This document shows positions 48,052-56,655 of a stretch of DNA of 64,000 nt, one piece after another. The notes below the pieces were generated by a model, which made no database searches, was not told where the DNA came from, and saw only the letters and a program-made list of their open reading frames with translations. The stretch is taken from assembly GCF_900176405.1 (NCBI RefSeq), contig NZ_FWXJ01000011.1, positions 1 to 64,000 of the forward strand. The letters are read 5' to 3'. The first letter of the stretch is position 1. Each line of letters starts with the position of its first letter. The translations under genes were made by a program, and so were the position numbers. This DNA is from Polynucleobacter kasalickyi (lineage in GTDB: Bacteria; Pseudomonadota; Gammaproteobacteria; Burkholderiales; Burkholderiaceae).

Positions 48052-49866
48052 ATGGAATCTTTCGCCATTAAAGTACCAGATATTGGGGATTTTGCCGAGA
48101 TACCGGTGATAGAAATATTAGTAAAAGTCGGTGATTTGATTCAAGTAGAGCAGCCTTTAATGGTGCTTGAATCAGATAAAGCGACGATGGAAGTACCAAG
48201 TGATGTTGCTGGTAAAGTGACATCCATTGATGTGAAAATTGGCGATTTAATTAGTAAGGGCACAGTGGTAGTTCATGTTGAGCCTTTAAGTCAAGAGGCA
48301 ACAACTAACACAAGTAAACCGGCAGTTGCGACAGCGACTCCTAATTCGACAACTGTGACTGCGCCAACGCCTACTGCCCCTATACCAGTTGCAACTTTTG
48401 TAGCTCAAGCTGGTGCTTACCAAGGTCCTGTTGAGCATGAATGTCAATTACTGGTTTTAGGGTCTGGTCCTGGTGGTTATAGTGCGGCATTTAGAGCTGC
48501 TGATCTTGGAATGAAAACAATTTTGGTAGAACGCTACTCAACCTTGGGTGGCGTTTGTTTAAATGTTGGTTGCATTCCATCCAAAGCCCTATTACATACC
48601 GCAGCGGTAATGGAAGAAGTAAAAGCAATGTCTAGCCACGGTATTTCATATGGCGAGCCGCAGGTGAATTTAGATGCTTTAAGAGCTCATAAAGATGCCG
48701 TTATTGGTCAATTGACCTCGGGTCTGGCTGGGATGGCGAAGGCGCGTAAAGTACAGACGATTCGTGGTGTTGGGGTGTTTTTGGATGCCAATCACCTTGA
48801 AGTGACTCTCACTGAAGGTAGTGGCTGGGATTTAACAACGAAGAAAGAAGTAGTGCGCTTTGAGAAAGCGATTATTGCGGCTGGTAGTCAATCTGTCGTG
48901 TTACCTTTCTTGCCAGTTGACCCAAGAGTGGTTGATAGTACCGGTGCCTTAAAACTTTCATCTATTCCAAAGCGTATGTTAGTCATTGGTGGAGGAATTA
49001 TTGGCTTGGAAATGGCTACCGTCTATAGTTCCCTCGGTGCCAAAATTGATATTGTCGAATTATCCAATACACTGATGGCCGGCGCTGATAGAGATTTAGT
49101 GAAAGTCTGGGAAAAAATGAACTTGAGCCGTTTTAATCAAGTCATGTTAAATACTAGTGCCGCCTCTGCTACCGCGAAAGAAGATGGTATTTGGGTGCAG
49201 TTTAAAGGGGATAAGGCGCCTTCAGATGCACAATGTTATGACCTCGTATTAGTAGCTGTTGGTAGAACGCCAAATGGCAAAAAAATTGCTGCGAATCAAG
49301 CCGGCGTATTGGTTGATGAGCGTGGCTTTATTCCAGTTGATCAGCAAATGAGAACCAATGTAGCGCATATCTTTGCGATTGGAGATATTGTTGGTCAGCC
49401 AATGTTGGCTCACAAGGCTGTACATGAAGGGCATGTTGCTGCAGAAGCTGCAAACGGGCTCAAGTCTTATTTTGAGGTCAAGCAAATCCCATCTGTGGCT
49501 TATACAGATCCTGAGGTGGCTTGGGCAGGGCTAACTGAAGAACAATGTAAAGAGAAGGGGATTGCCTATACCAAAGGTCTATTCCCTTGGGCTGCAAGTG
49601 GCCGTGCAATTGCAAATGGGCGGAGTGAGGGTTTCACCAAACTCTTGTTTGATGAGGCAACTCATCGCATCATTGGTGGCGGGATTGTTGGTACCAATGC
49701 AGGTGATCTCATTGGAGAGGTCTGTTTAGCAATTGAAATGGGCGCTGATGCTGTTGATATTGGTAAAACCATTCATCCGCACCCGACTTTGGGTGAGTCA
49801 GTGGGATTAGCGGCTGAAGTTGCTCATGGTTCCTGTACGGATTTACCACCAACTCGGAAGAAATAA
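48052..49866 (+). CDS. lpdA: Dihydrolipoamide dehydrogenase (E3) with N-terminal lipoyl domain
   Basis: E3 reoxidises dihydrolipoamide with FAD and NAD. The 604 residues begin with a lipoyl domain (about 1-78, ESDKATMEVPS), then a Thr/Pro/Ala linker, then the flavoprotein core: LLVLGSGPGGYSAAFRAADLG (in blocks, about 127-147), the redox-active disulfide GGVCLNVGCIPSK (about 164-176), NAD-binding VIGGGIIGLEMATVYSSLG, AIGDIVG and the C-terminal HPHPTLGES with the active His. Lipoyl-E3 fusions are common in betaproteobacterial complexes. It starts 8 nt after aceF. Confidence 0.97.
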   Translation: MESFAIKVPDIGDFAEIPVIEILVKVGDLIQVEQPLMVLESDKATMEVPSDVAGKVTSIDVKIGDLISKGTVVVHVEPLSQEATTNTSKPAVATATPNSTTVTAPTPTAPIPVATFVAQAGAYQGPVEHECQLLVLGSGPGGYSAAFRAADLGMKTILVERYSTLGGVCLNVGCIPSKALLHTAAVMEEVKAMSSHGISYGEPQVNLDALRAHKDAVIGQLTSGLAGMAKARKVQTIRGVGVFLDANHLEVTLTEGSGWDLTTKKEVVRFEKAIIAAGSQSVVLPFLPVDPRVVDSTGALKLSSIPKRMLVIGGGIIGLEMATVYSSLGAKIDIVELSNTLMAGADRDLVKVWEKMNLSRFNQVMLNTSAASATAKEDGIWVQFKGDKAPSDAQCYDLVLVAVGRTPNGKKIAANQAGVLVDERGFIPVDQQMRTNVAHIFAIGDIVGQPMLAHKAVHEGHVAAEAANGLKSYFEVKQIPSVAYTDPEVAWAGLTEEQCKEKGIAYTKGLFPWAASGRAIANGRSEGFTKLLFDEATHRIIGGGIVGTNAGDLIGEVCLAIEMGADAVDIGKTIHPHPTLGESVGLAAEVAHGSCTDLPPTRKK

Positions 49867-49913
49867 CAACGGATAAGTGCTCTAAATGGTGTGAAGTACT
49901 CGAAAATTGAATG

Positions 49914-49942
49914 TTGTCAGTAAAGACATGGGAAAATAACCT
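49914..49942 (+). promoter_or_regulatory. purT: Candidate sigma-70 promoter for purT
   Basis: TTGTCA (49914-49919) and TAACCT (49937-49942) are separated by 17 bp. The -35 is good and the -10 is poor. The predicted start site would fall near 49949, giving a very short leader before purT. It overlaps the terminator hairpin at 49922-49956, so one sequence may both end the pdh transcript and start purT. Confidence 0.3.
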
Positions 49943-49956
49943 CATGTCTTTTTTTT
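49922..49956 (+). terminator. Intrinsic terminator after lpdA
   Basis: AAAGACATG (49922-49930) pairs perfectly with CATGTCTTT (49943-49951) over a 12-nt loop and is followed by an uninterrupted T-run to 49956. It ends the aceE-aceF-lpdA transcript directly against the first purT ATG. Confidence 0.75.
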
Positions 49957-49968
49957 ATGAGAAATATC

Positions 49969-51204
49969 ATGGCTGAACATTCCTATCCGCGTTTTCCAAT
50001 CATTGGCACTCCATTAACTCAGAATGCTATTCGTGTAATGATGTTGGGCTGTGGTGAACTTGGCAAAGAAGTTATTATTGAATTGCAACGTTTTGGCATT
50101 GAAGTGATTGCCGTTGATCGATATCCAAATGCACCTGGTCACCAAGTAGCACATCGTTCACATGTGATTGATATGACTGATGGTCAGGCTCTAAAGGCTT
50201 TGGTTCTGCTTGAAAAACCCCATATGATTGTGCCTGAGATTGAGGCCATTGCTACACAAACTTTAATGGAATTAGAGGCAGAAGGGGTGGTTGAAGTGAT
50301 TCCTCGCGCACGAGCAACCTTTTTAACGATGAATCGTGAGGGGATCAGAAGGCTTGCCGCCGAAGAGTTGGGCTTGCCTACTTCACCATATCATTTCGCT
50401 TCTAGTCTCAATGAATTACAGCAGGCGATTGACAACGGTATTGGTTATCCATGTTTTGTGAAGCCAGTCATGTCATCGTCAGGAAAAGGTCAGTCAAAAT
50501 TAGATGGTCCTGAAGATGTTGCGAAGGCATGGGAATATGCGGCTTCTGCAGGCCGAGTAGATGCTGGTAAAGTCATTGTGGAAGGGATGATTGATTTTGA
50601 TTACGAGATTACACAATTAACCGTTCGAACTTTGGATGCGAGTGGTGAAGCGATTACTGCATTTTGCGAGCCAATCGGTCATGTACAAAAAAATGGTGAT
50701 TATGTGGAAAGCTGGCAGCCTATGCAGATGACTGAATCAGCTAGAAAAAAATCGCAAGAAATTGCTAAAAAGGTGACAGATAATCTCGGTGGCAGAGGTA
50801 TATTTGGGGTGGAATTGTTTGTTAAAGGTGATGATGTATGGTTCTCCGAAGTGAGTCCAAGACCCCATGATACCGGCCTTGTTACCCTAGCTAGTCAGAC
50901 GCAGAGTGAGTTTGAATTACATGCGAAGGCGATATTAGGTCTCCCAGTTGATGTTTCAATCAAAACTCCAGCCGCTAGTTCAGTAATCTATGGTGGTATG
51001 AATGAAAAAGGGATTGGCTTTTCTGGCCTTGAAAAAGCGCTTTCCTTACCAAAAGTTGCCATTAGACTTTTTGGCAAACCAGAGGCATTTTTAAAACGTC
51101 GGATGGGTGTTGCTTTGGCGAGTGCCGAGGATACTGATCGCGCGCGAGAAGTTGCTAAATTGGCAAGTGCTAGTATCCAAACTGTGAAGCCATCAAGTCC
51201 TTAA
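49969..51204 (+). CDS. purT: Formate-dependent phosphoribosylglycinamide formyltransferase (GAR transformylase 2)
   Basis: PurT makes formyl-GAR from GAR, formate and ATP, a folate-independent purine step. The 411 residues have the ATP-grasp layout: [21 protein letters not shown] (in blocks, about 21-41), [40 protein letters not shown] (about 151-164), [24 protein letters not shown] and the C-terminal [11 protein letters not shown] 49969 has GAGA 6 nt upstream. ATG 49957 is in frame but directly abuts the terminator T-run. Together with folD in this window it gives two one-carbon routes to purines. Confidence 0.95.
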   Translation: MAEHSYPRFPIIGTPLTQNAIRVMMLGCGELGKEVIIELQRFGIEVIAVDRYPNAPGHQVAHRSHVIDMTDGQALKALVLLEKPHMIVPEIEAIATQTLMELEAEGVVEVIPRARATFLTMNREGIRRLAAEELGLPTSPYHFASSLNELQQAIDNGIGYPCFVKPVMSSSGKGQSKLDGPEDVAKAWEYAASAGRVDAGKVIVEGMIDFDYEITQLTVRTLDASGEAITAFCEPIGHVQKNGDYVESWQPMQMTESARKKSQEIAKKVTDNLGGRGIFGVELFVKGDDVWFSEVSPRPHDTGLVTLASQTQSEFELHAKAILGLPVDVSIKTPAASSVIYGGMNEKGIGFSGLEKALSLPKVAIRLFGKPEAFLKRRMGVALASAEDTDRAREVAKLASASIQTVKPSSP

Positions 51205-51253
51205 ATGCTGAAATAAGGGTTTTTCAAATCGATTACCATTATTAGGAATTTTT

Positions 51254-51754
51254 GTGAAATTTTTTAACCCTGAACTTTTAACTGGATCATCTCTTTTAGT
51301 TTACTCAGGGACTGTTGATCATTTTTCAGAAGACATTGAAATTCAAAAAGATCCGAGTTCAAACGATCCGTCGACAATGGATAGTATTCGAACAACTTAT
51401 CGAGCTCAATTTCGAATTCAAGGAAAACAAATTGTGGCTGAATTTTCAGATTCAGTCATGATTAAAAATGGGGATCAAATTTCTGTCTGTGGGACGGAAA
51501 AAAATGGTCAACTACATGTATTAAGCTTTAAAAATCATACTCAAAACATTTCACAACATAGTTCCATTTGGTGGCTAAATTTAAGTTTGGGTGTTCTCCT
51601 TCTTGGCTTCACTTTTTATATTTATTTTTATGTCATTCAATCGCCGATGTTCATTGAACAGTTGTTTGTAACTGTTTTTACCTTCGCTGGCGGGTATATG
51701 ATTTATCGTGGATTACTGATACAAAAAGCCATCGGTTTAATGAAAACATCATGA
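51254..51754 (+). CDS. Hypothetical membrane protein with two C-terminal TM helices
   Basis: I do not recognise this 166-residue protein. It has a soluble N-terminal part of about 105 residues that looks beta-rich (LLVYSGTVDHF, YRAQFRIQGKQIVAEF, MIKNGDQISVCG), then two hydrophobic helices (about 110-130 and 137-155) with a short C-terminus. The layout resembles small OB-fold-like NfeD-type domains in reverse order, which is only an impression. The start is GTG at 51254. It overlaps the chagasin-like lipoprotein gene by 4 nt (ATGA), which suggests a joint envelope role. Confidence 0.6.
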   Translation: MKFFNPELLTGSSLLVYSGTVDHFSEDIEIQKDPSSNDPSTMDSIRTTYRAQFRIQGKQIVAEFSDSVMIKNGDQISVCGTEKNGQLHVLSFKNHTQNISQHSSIWWLNLSLGVLLLGFTFYIYFYVIQSPMFIEQLFVTVFTFAGGYMIYRGLLIQKAIGLMKTS

Positions 51755-52194
51755 GCAGACTAACTATTTGCTTGATTGTGCTAGTTTTATTGGGCTCATG
51801 CTCTAGTTTTGAGAATAGTAGAAAGTCTCTTGTGTATCGACCAACTGGCCCCGTATTATTAGGCTCGGGCATCTCAACCGTGGTGCTGTCTGCAACATCG
51901 CACCTTGTGATTCAAGTACCTAGTAATCCTTCAACAGGTTTTCGATGGTTCTTAAATTTGCCGCCAAAAGCTGCGAACTGTTTGATTGTATTGAGAGATG
52001 GTGTATTTGTGAAAGATACGCCAAGTAATCATTCAATCCCACAAATTGGTGCTCCGGGACTACAGGAATGGGAAATACTAGCAAATAATTGCCCGGGTAT
52101 TTATGTCTTGCAATGGCACAATATTCGACCTTGGGAAAAAGAGCAATTACCGATAACTACCTATCAAATTCGCTTGGAAATTTTACCTTCTTGA
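51751..52194 (+). CDS. Chagasin-like (I42 family) protease-inhibitor lipoprotein
   Basis: This 147-residue lipoprotein has a signal peptide with lipobox LLGSC (Cys about residue 17). The mature part shows all three loops of I42 cysteine-protease inhibitors in order: NPSTGFRWF (the NPTTG loop, about 58-66), GAPGLQEWEI (about 98-107) and IRPWEKEQLP (the RPWE loop, about 125-134). Chagasin-type proteins inhibit papain-like cysteine proteases; bacterial members are often periplasmic or outer-membrane anchored. The target is unknown. Start ATG overlaps the preceding stop. Confidence 0.8.
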   Translation: MSRLTICLIVLVLLGSCSSFENSRKSLVYRPTGPVLLGSGISTVVLSATSHLVIQVPSNPSTGFRWFLNLPPKAANCLIVLRDGVFVKDTPSNHSIPQIGAPGLQEWEILANNCPGIYVLQWHNIRPWEKEQLPITTYQIRLEILPS

Positions 52195-52206
52195 GTTACG
52201 AATTAT

Positions 52207-52761
52207 TTATTTTTTGGTCGTTAATTTGGAAAACTCTTCGCTTACTTTGAAGGCCGTATCTTTTAATGTTTGTCTCTGTTGAGACGAAATCTCAATCACT
52301 TGCTGAATCGCCTGTTGCGAATACTCATACACTTGATTCGCATTTGCAATCGCTTGCTTGATGGATCCGACCATCTGTTCACCACTGGTCGGAGGAGTCG
52401 TTGAGATTTCTGAAACTAAATTTTTAAGGTTAGTTGAGCGTGCCCTCATTTCTTCTTGAGCTGTCGATCGCATTGCAGATTGCGTTTCATTACTAATGTT
52501 TTGAAGGTGTCGACTATACGACGTCATTTTTTCTGCGAAGGGCTGCAGAAATTGTGCCTGCATACTGAGTAATGTTTGTGCATCTTTTACATTGGCGGTT
52601 GCTTGAATATGCTCTAGGTGTTCGTGAATCACCGTTTTGACAACTTGCAAATTCAACTCTAAAAGTTTTTCAACGCCAACAAAAGCATTTTTAGTTAGGC
52701 TATTGAGCGTTTCTAAGTTAGCTTTGTTCGCTGCAATGATTTGTTCTGGCGTGAGAACCAT
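52207..52761 (-). CDS. Phasin family protein (PHA-granule associated)
   Basis: This 184-residue, mostly helical protein begins MVLTPEQIIAANKANLETLNSL, the standard betaproteobacterial phasin (Phasin_2) start, given here in one short block. A long amphipathic helix rich in Ala/Gln/Glu with the KLLELNLQVVK motif (about 33-43) and a charged C-terminus (EEFSKLTTKK) follow. Phasins coat polyhydroxyalkanoate granules. I chose ATG at 52761, 6 nt after AAAGGA; a longer open frame to 53178 runs antisense through the divergent gene and is rejected. PHA synthase is not in this window. Confidence 0.9.
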   Translation of the reverse strand: MVLTPEQIIAANKANLETLNSLTKNAFVGVEKLLELNLQVVKTVIHEHLEHIQATANVKDAQTLLSMQAQFLQPFAEKMTSYSRHLQNISNETQSAMRSTAQEEMRARSTNLKNLVSEISTTPPTSGEQMVGSIKQAIANANQVYEYSQQAIQQVIEISSQQRQTLKDTAFKVSEEFSKLTTKK

Positions 52762-52904
52762 CATAAGTCCTTTGAAATTAGATGAACAAGGATAACAAGA
52801 TTGATTTATATACCACCTCAGTGTAATACTGAAACCGTGAATATGGGAAAATAATCTAAAGACCTTCATCCTATCTATCAACATTTCTTTAAAATTCGAC
52901 TCCA

Positions 52905-53819
52905 TTGCGCAAAATTTCTCTTTTTTATACGGATCAGTTTGTACTACCCTTACCAAATGGTCATCGATTCCCGATGGAGAAATATGCTTTACTGCGCAAA
53001 TCTGTCGAGGATTTATCACCAATTCAAATGGTCGAGGCACCATTGGCGTCGCGAGATCAAATTGCACTAGCGCATGATGAACATTACATAGATGCTGTTT
53101 TTGGCGGAACTTTATCTGATGCTCAAATTCGTGAAATTGGTTTTCCCTGGAGCCCAGAAATGGTGGTACGTTCGGCAAGATCCGCAGGGGCGACCCTTGC
53201 CGCTTGCCAAGCCGCTTGGTATGACGGTGTTTCTGCTAATTTGGCTGGCGGTACTCATCATGCATACGCAGATAAAGGTAGTGGGTTTTGTGTCTTTAAT
53301 GATGCCGCGATTGCCGCTAGAGTCATGCAAAAAAATCTGTCCGATGAGCTGGGGCATGCCTTGCGAGTTGCTATCGTCGATTTAGATGTGCATCAAGGGA
53401 ATGGTACTGCTTCGATTTTAAAAGAGGACCCTTCGATCTTTACCTTTTCAATGCATGGTGAAAAAAACTTTCCCTTTCGAAAAGAGTTGAGTGATTTAGA
53501 TATTCCATTGGTAGATGGTTGTAATGATATTTTTTATCTCAGTGAGTTAAAGAGAGGACTCCATCAAGTAAAATCATTCTGTCCTGAATTTGTTATTTAT
53601 TTAGCTGGTGCAGACCCTTATGCTGGAGATCGATTAGGGCGTTTAAATTTATCTCTTGAGGGTTTGGCGCAGAGAGATCGTCTAGTTTTCGATTGGGCTA
53701 AAGAGCTGTCATTGCCAATTGCCGTAGCAATGGCCGGAGGTTATGGTAAAGAAATCAGAGAGACGGTTGCGATACATACAAAAACAATTGAACTTGCTAT
53801 TGGAAATTTGTGGAAATAA
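52905..53819 (+). CDS. Histone deacetylase superfamily amidohydrolase
   Basis: This 304-residue arginase-deacetylase fold protein has GGTHHAYADKGSGFCVFNDAAIAAR (in blocks, about 114-138; catalytic HH pair), the zinc-binding DLDVHQGNGT (about 161-170), FSMHGEKNFPF, the zinc-binding Asp in AGADPYAGDRLGRL (about 233-246) and AGGYG near the C-terminus. Bacterial relatives deacetylate lysines, polyamines or other amides; the substrate is open. The only start near the family N-terminus is TTG at 52905, with no clear Shine-Dalgarno. It overlaps the downstream EamA gene by 10 nt. Confidence 0.9.
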   Translation: MRKISLFYTDQFVLPLPNGHRFPMEKYALLRKSVEDLSPIQMVEAPLASRDQIALAHDEHYIDAVFGGTLSDAQIREIGFPWSPEMVVRSARSAGATLAACQAAWYDGVSANLAGGTHHAYADKGSGFCVFNDAAIAARVMQKNLSDELGHALRVAIVDLDVHQGNGTASILKEDPSIFTFSMHGEKNFPFRKELSDLDIPLVDGCNDIFYLSELKRGLHQVKSFCPEFVIYLAGADPYAGDRLGRLNLSLEGLAQRDRLVFDWAKELSLPIAVAMAGGYGKEIRETVAIHTKTIELAIGNLWK

Positions 53820-54706
53820 AAAATCCTAATTGGTTTGCCCCAGTCTTTATTATTATTTGGAGTACTGGCTTTATCATTGCAAAATACGGTATGCCATACT
53901 CAGAACCGATGACATTTTTAGCTCTTCGATTTACTGGTGTGTTGCTGATTTTAGTTCCTTTTATCTTGTGGTTTAAGGCACCTTGGCCAACTTGGAAGCA
54001 AGCAAGGCATCTTGCGGTGGCAGGTGCCCTTATCCAATTTTTTTATTTAGGCGGTGTATGGATGTCGGTTCGGCAGGGCATGCCTGCTGGTTTATCGGCT
54101 CTTATTGTGGGGTTACAACCGATTTTAACGGCTGTCTTTGCTTCGTTTTTAGCCGAAAAAGTTTCCAGAACCCAATGGGTTGGGCTCATGCTTGGCTTAT
54201 TAGGCGTCTTTTTGGTGGTTTATGCAAAGATTGATACTGCAGGTGTTTCCGTGATGAATTTACTCTTTAATGCGGTTGCTTTAATAGCCATTACGGGTGG
54301 CACTATGTATCAAAAGAAATTTTGTCCGCAATTTGATCTGCGGACTGGTTCGACGATTCAATTTGCAACCAGTGCGTTGCTCGCAACGATCGGTGCTTTT
54401 TTATTTGAAACCAGGCAAATTGATTGGACAGTTTCCATGATTGGTGCTTTAGTGTGGGGTATTGTTTGTATTTCGATTGGAGCAATGACATTGTTATTTC
54501 TTCTAATTCAAAAGGGGAATGCGACGAAGGTGAGTAGCTTAATGTATTTAACTCCGCCTACTACTGCTTTAATGGCCTGGGTTTTATTTGATGAAAAACT
54601 CTCTATTTTGATTATCATTGGGACTTTTATCACCATGTTAGGGGTTTTAATCGTGAATCAGAATATTTCGTTACAAAATTTAAAAAGAATCTTGTTTCGC
54701 GTTTAA
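53810..54706 (+). CDS. EamA-family (DMT superfamily) transporter
   Basis: This 298-residue inner-membrane protein has about ten hydrophobic helices in two EamA repeats. The first repeat begins FAPVFIIIWSTGFIIAKYG (about 9-27), and each ends in a conserved Gly-rich helix (GLMLGLLGVFLVV about 126-138; IIGTFITMLGVLIVNQ about 265-280). Members export or import amino acids, nucleotides or metabolites; none can be specified. Start is GTG at 53810 inside the last codons of the deacetylase-like gene. Confidence 0.9.
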   Translation: MEIKNPNWFAPVFIIIWSTGFIIAKYGMPYSEPMTFLALRFTGVLLILVPFILWFKAPWPTWKQARHLAVAGALIQFFYLGGVWMSVRQGMPAGLSALIVGLQPILTAVFASFLAEKVSRTQWVGLMLGLLGVFLVVYAKIDTAGVSVMNLLFNAVALIAITGGTMYQKKFCPQFDLRTGSTIQFATSALLATIGAFLFETRQIDWTVSMIGALVWGIVCISIGAMTLLFLLIQKGNATKVSSLMYLTPPTTALMAWVLFDEKLSILIIIGTFITMLGVLIVNQNISLQNLKRILFRV

Positions 54707-54744
54707 AATTGCACCGTAGTTTTCTTAATACATTTGATGAGCGA

Positions 54745-55899
54745 ATGAAAAAAAAATATTTAATCCTTCCTGTACTACTTACCGTTTGCCTTACCGTAAT
54801 TTTCCCCATACCTGGTTTATCGAAATCAGCGGAAGATACTGCGCCAACTAAAAATAAGCAGGTAACCAATACAAAACAGTCGACTGAACGTAAGAAAGCA
54901 GAGAAGAGACCTAAAAATGTCAGGGAGGTTAGAACCTCAGTATTACCTCGAGAAACTTCAAATACTCTAACAAAGAGAGTTTCTTTAGGCACTGCCATGG
55001 GTTTAGGCAAGCATTTTGATGTCCTGAATCTTAAATCAAATGCTGCGATTGTGGTTGATCAACTGAACCAAGAAGTTCTATTTGAAAAAAATGCAAATGC
55101 AATCTTACCAATTGCATCTATTACTAAACTAATGACGGCGATGACGGTTTTAGATAGTCATTTAAATTTAGACGAAACCCTAAAAATTAATGATGAAGAT
55201 GTAGCCATTTATCATAAATCACGTTTGGTCAAGGGCACAGAGCTAACTCGTCGAGAAGCGCTTTTATTAGCCTTAATGTCATCAGAAAATCGCGCTGCAT
55301 ATACCTTGGGAAGGAATTACCCAGGTGGTATCGATGCCTTTATGGATGCACTGAATCGTAAAGCGAAAGAAATTGGGATGTCACACTCCTCCTTTCAAGA
55401 TCCGACTGGATTAACGAGTAAAAATGTGTCCTCTCCGGAAGATCTAGCGCTCATGGTGCATGCGGCGTCACAGTACCCAATGATCAGGGAATTTTCTACT
55501 ACGCCAGAGTATTCGAAGTTCATTAATAACCGCATGCAAGATTTTATTAGTAGTAACCGGTTAGTCCGTTCTGGGAATATGCTCATTGGCCTCCAGAAAA
55601 CTGGTTACATCTCTGAGGCTGGTAGATGTTTGGTGATGCAAGCATTTGTGAATAATAAGCCCTACATTATGGTTTTTTTAGACTCACAGGGTAGTCAGTC
55701 GCGCTTTGCCGATGCAGTTCGTGTAAAACAGTGGATTGATGATCAGCCAGATGTAAAGGCGATGCGTAAATTGGCCTTAAAGGGGAGTGGAAGCATTGGC
55801 TCGAGTAGTTTGATGCCGAGTCTATCGAATACATCTACCCCTGCTAGTCAGCCGTTTAGTCATCAGACGATTGAGAGTCTCTTACAAAACAACCACTAA
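54745..55899 (+). CDS. pbpG: D-alanyl-D-alanine endopeptidase/carboxypeptidase (S11, PBP7-like)
   Basis: This 384-residue exported serine DD-peptidase trims or cleaves cross-links in peptidoglycan. It has a Sec signal (Lys-rich start, hydrophobic core about 5-22, near GLSKS), a basic linker, and the S11 catalytic motifs SITKLMT (SxxK, about 126), SSEN (SxN, about 181) and QKTGYI (KTG, about 284). A long-distance match to E. coli PbpG fits, but the exact activity is inferred. ATG 54745 gives a proper signal peptide; an upstream in-frame TTG would bury it. Confidence 0.88.
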   Translation: MKKKYLILPVLLTVCLTVIFPIPGLSKSAEDTAPTKNKQVTNTKQSTERKKAEKRPKNVREVRTSVLPRETSNTLTKRVSLGTAMGLGKHFDVLNLKSNAAIVVDQLNQEVLFEKNANAILPIASITKLMTAMTVLDSHLNLDETLKINDEDVAIYHKSRLVKGTELTRREALLLALMSSENRAAYTLGRNYPGGIDAFMDALNRKAKEIGMSHSSFQDPTGLTSKNVSSPEDLALMVHAASQYPMIREFSTTPEYSKFINNRMQDFISSNRLVRSGNMLIGLQKTGYISEAGRCLVMQAFVNNKPYIMVFLDSQGSQSRFADAVRVKQWIDDQPDVKAMRKLALKGSGSIGSSSLMPSLSNTSTPASQPFSHQTIESLLQNNH

Positions 55900-55962
55900 C
55901 GCGGGCATGCGTTACAACTGCTGCCATGCGTTTGCTACCAGTGTTTGAAGATCAAATGGAGC

Positions 55963-56643
55963 TTAAATTGGATGTAAGCCTTTTTCAATTAAAAGCGTTT
56001 GATTTGACGAATTGGTTAAAAAGGCGCAAAGCTTTTCAAGCACTTCGGTTTGAACTGAATGAATACCAATACCAGCCGTAAATACGGTGGTTTGATTGAT
56101 CTCTGGAGGTAGTGGACCAACGAGTTGAACCTCAGGTACCGCTTTGAGTTCACTGATTAATTGAATTGCCATCTGTGCTTTGCCAGCAAGAATTAGTTCT
56201 GCAACTAAGCCTCCTTCAGGAGTAATCGCTTTGGGTATGATTTGATCTAAAACATTTAGGCGTTCAATTAAACCTCTAAAATAAACGCCGCTGGCACCTT
56301 TTGTCGTAAAAGCGATACTCGATGTTGCTAAAATTGCCTGGACAAAATCTTCGGTAGTTTGAATATTTGGTGTGCTAGCTTCTGCCGCAATTGCTAAGCC
56401 AATACTGGTTTTGCAAAGATCTTTCAAGGTTCCTTTTTTACAGTAACCTGTGTCAATCAGGGTATTGATTGCTTCATGCGTCAAGATCATTAAATCGGCA
56501 GATTCACCTTGGTGAAGGCGGTCGAGAATGTTGTTCGATGTGCCAAAATCAACGGAAGTTGAAATACCGTTCTGTTTCTCAAACTCATTGAGTAAAGTAG
56601 GGAGTATTGATTTAAACGCAGTTGAAGAATATATTTTTATCAT
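55963..56643 (-). CDS. ModA-like substrate-binding protein without signal peptide
   Basis: This 226-residue type II periplasmic-binding fold starts directly with the first strand (MIKIYSSTAFKSILPTLLNEFEKQNG, in blocks). It continues with SADLMILTHEAINTLIDTGY (about 48-67), SIAFTTKGASGVYFRGLIERLN (about 109-130) and AELILAGKAQMAIQLISEL, matching molybdate/small-anion binding proteins of the ModA type. There is no leader sequence, so it may be cytosolic or carry a missed upstream start. No ABC permease or ATPase is adjacent. It follows an IclR regulator by 12 nt, suggesting a ligand-sensing or tolerance role rather than import. Confidence 0.75.
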   Translation of the reverse strand: MIKIYSSTAFKSILPTLLNEFEKQNGISTSVDFGTSNNILDRLHQGESADLMILTHEAINTLIDTGYCKKGTLKDLCKTSIGLAIAAEASTPNIQTTEDFVQAILATSSIAFTTKGASGVYFRGLIERLNVLDQIIPKAITPEGGLVAELILAGKAQMAIQLISELKAVPEVQLVGPLPPEINQTTVFTAGIGIHSVQTEVLEKLCAFLTNSSNQTLLIEKGLHPI

Positions 56644-56655
56644 GATTTTTAGGTT

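Noticed and set aside
52762..53178. Long N-terminal extension of the phasin frame on the minus strand
   Set aside because: It runs antisense through the histone-deacetylase-like gene and has no family similarity. The phasin family start with AAAGGA is at 52761.
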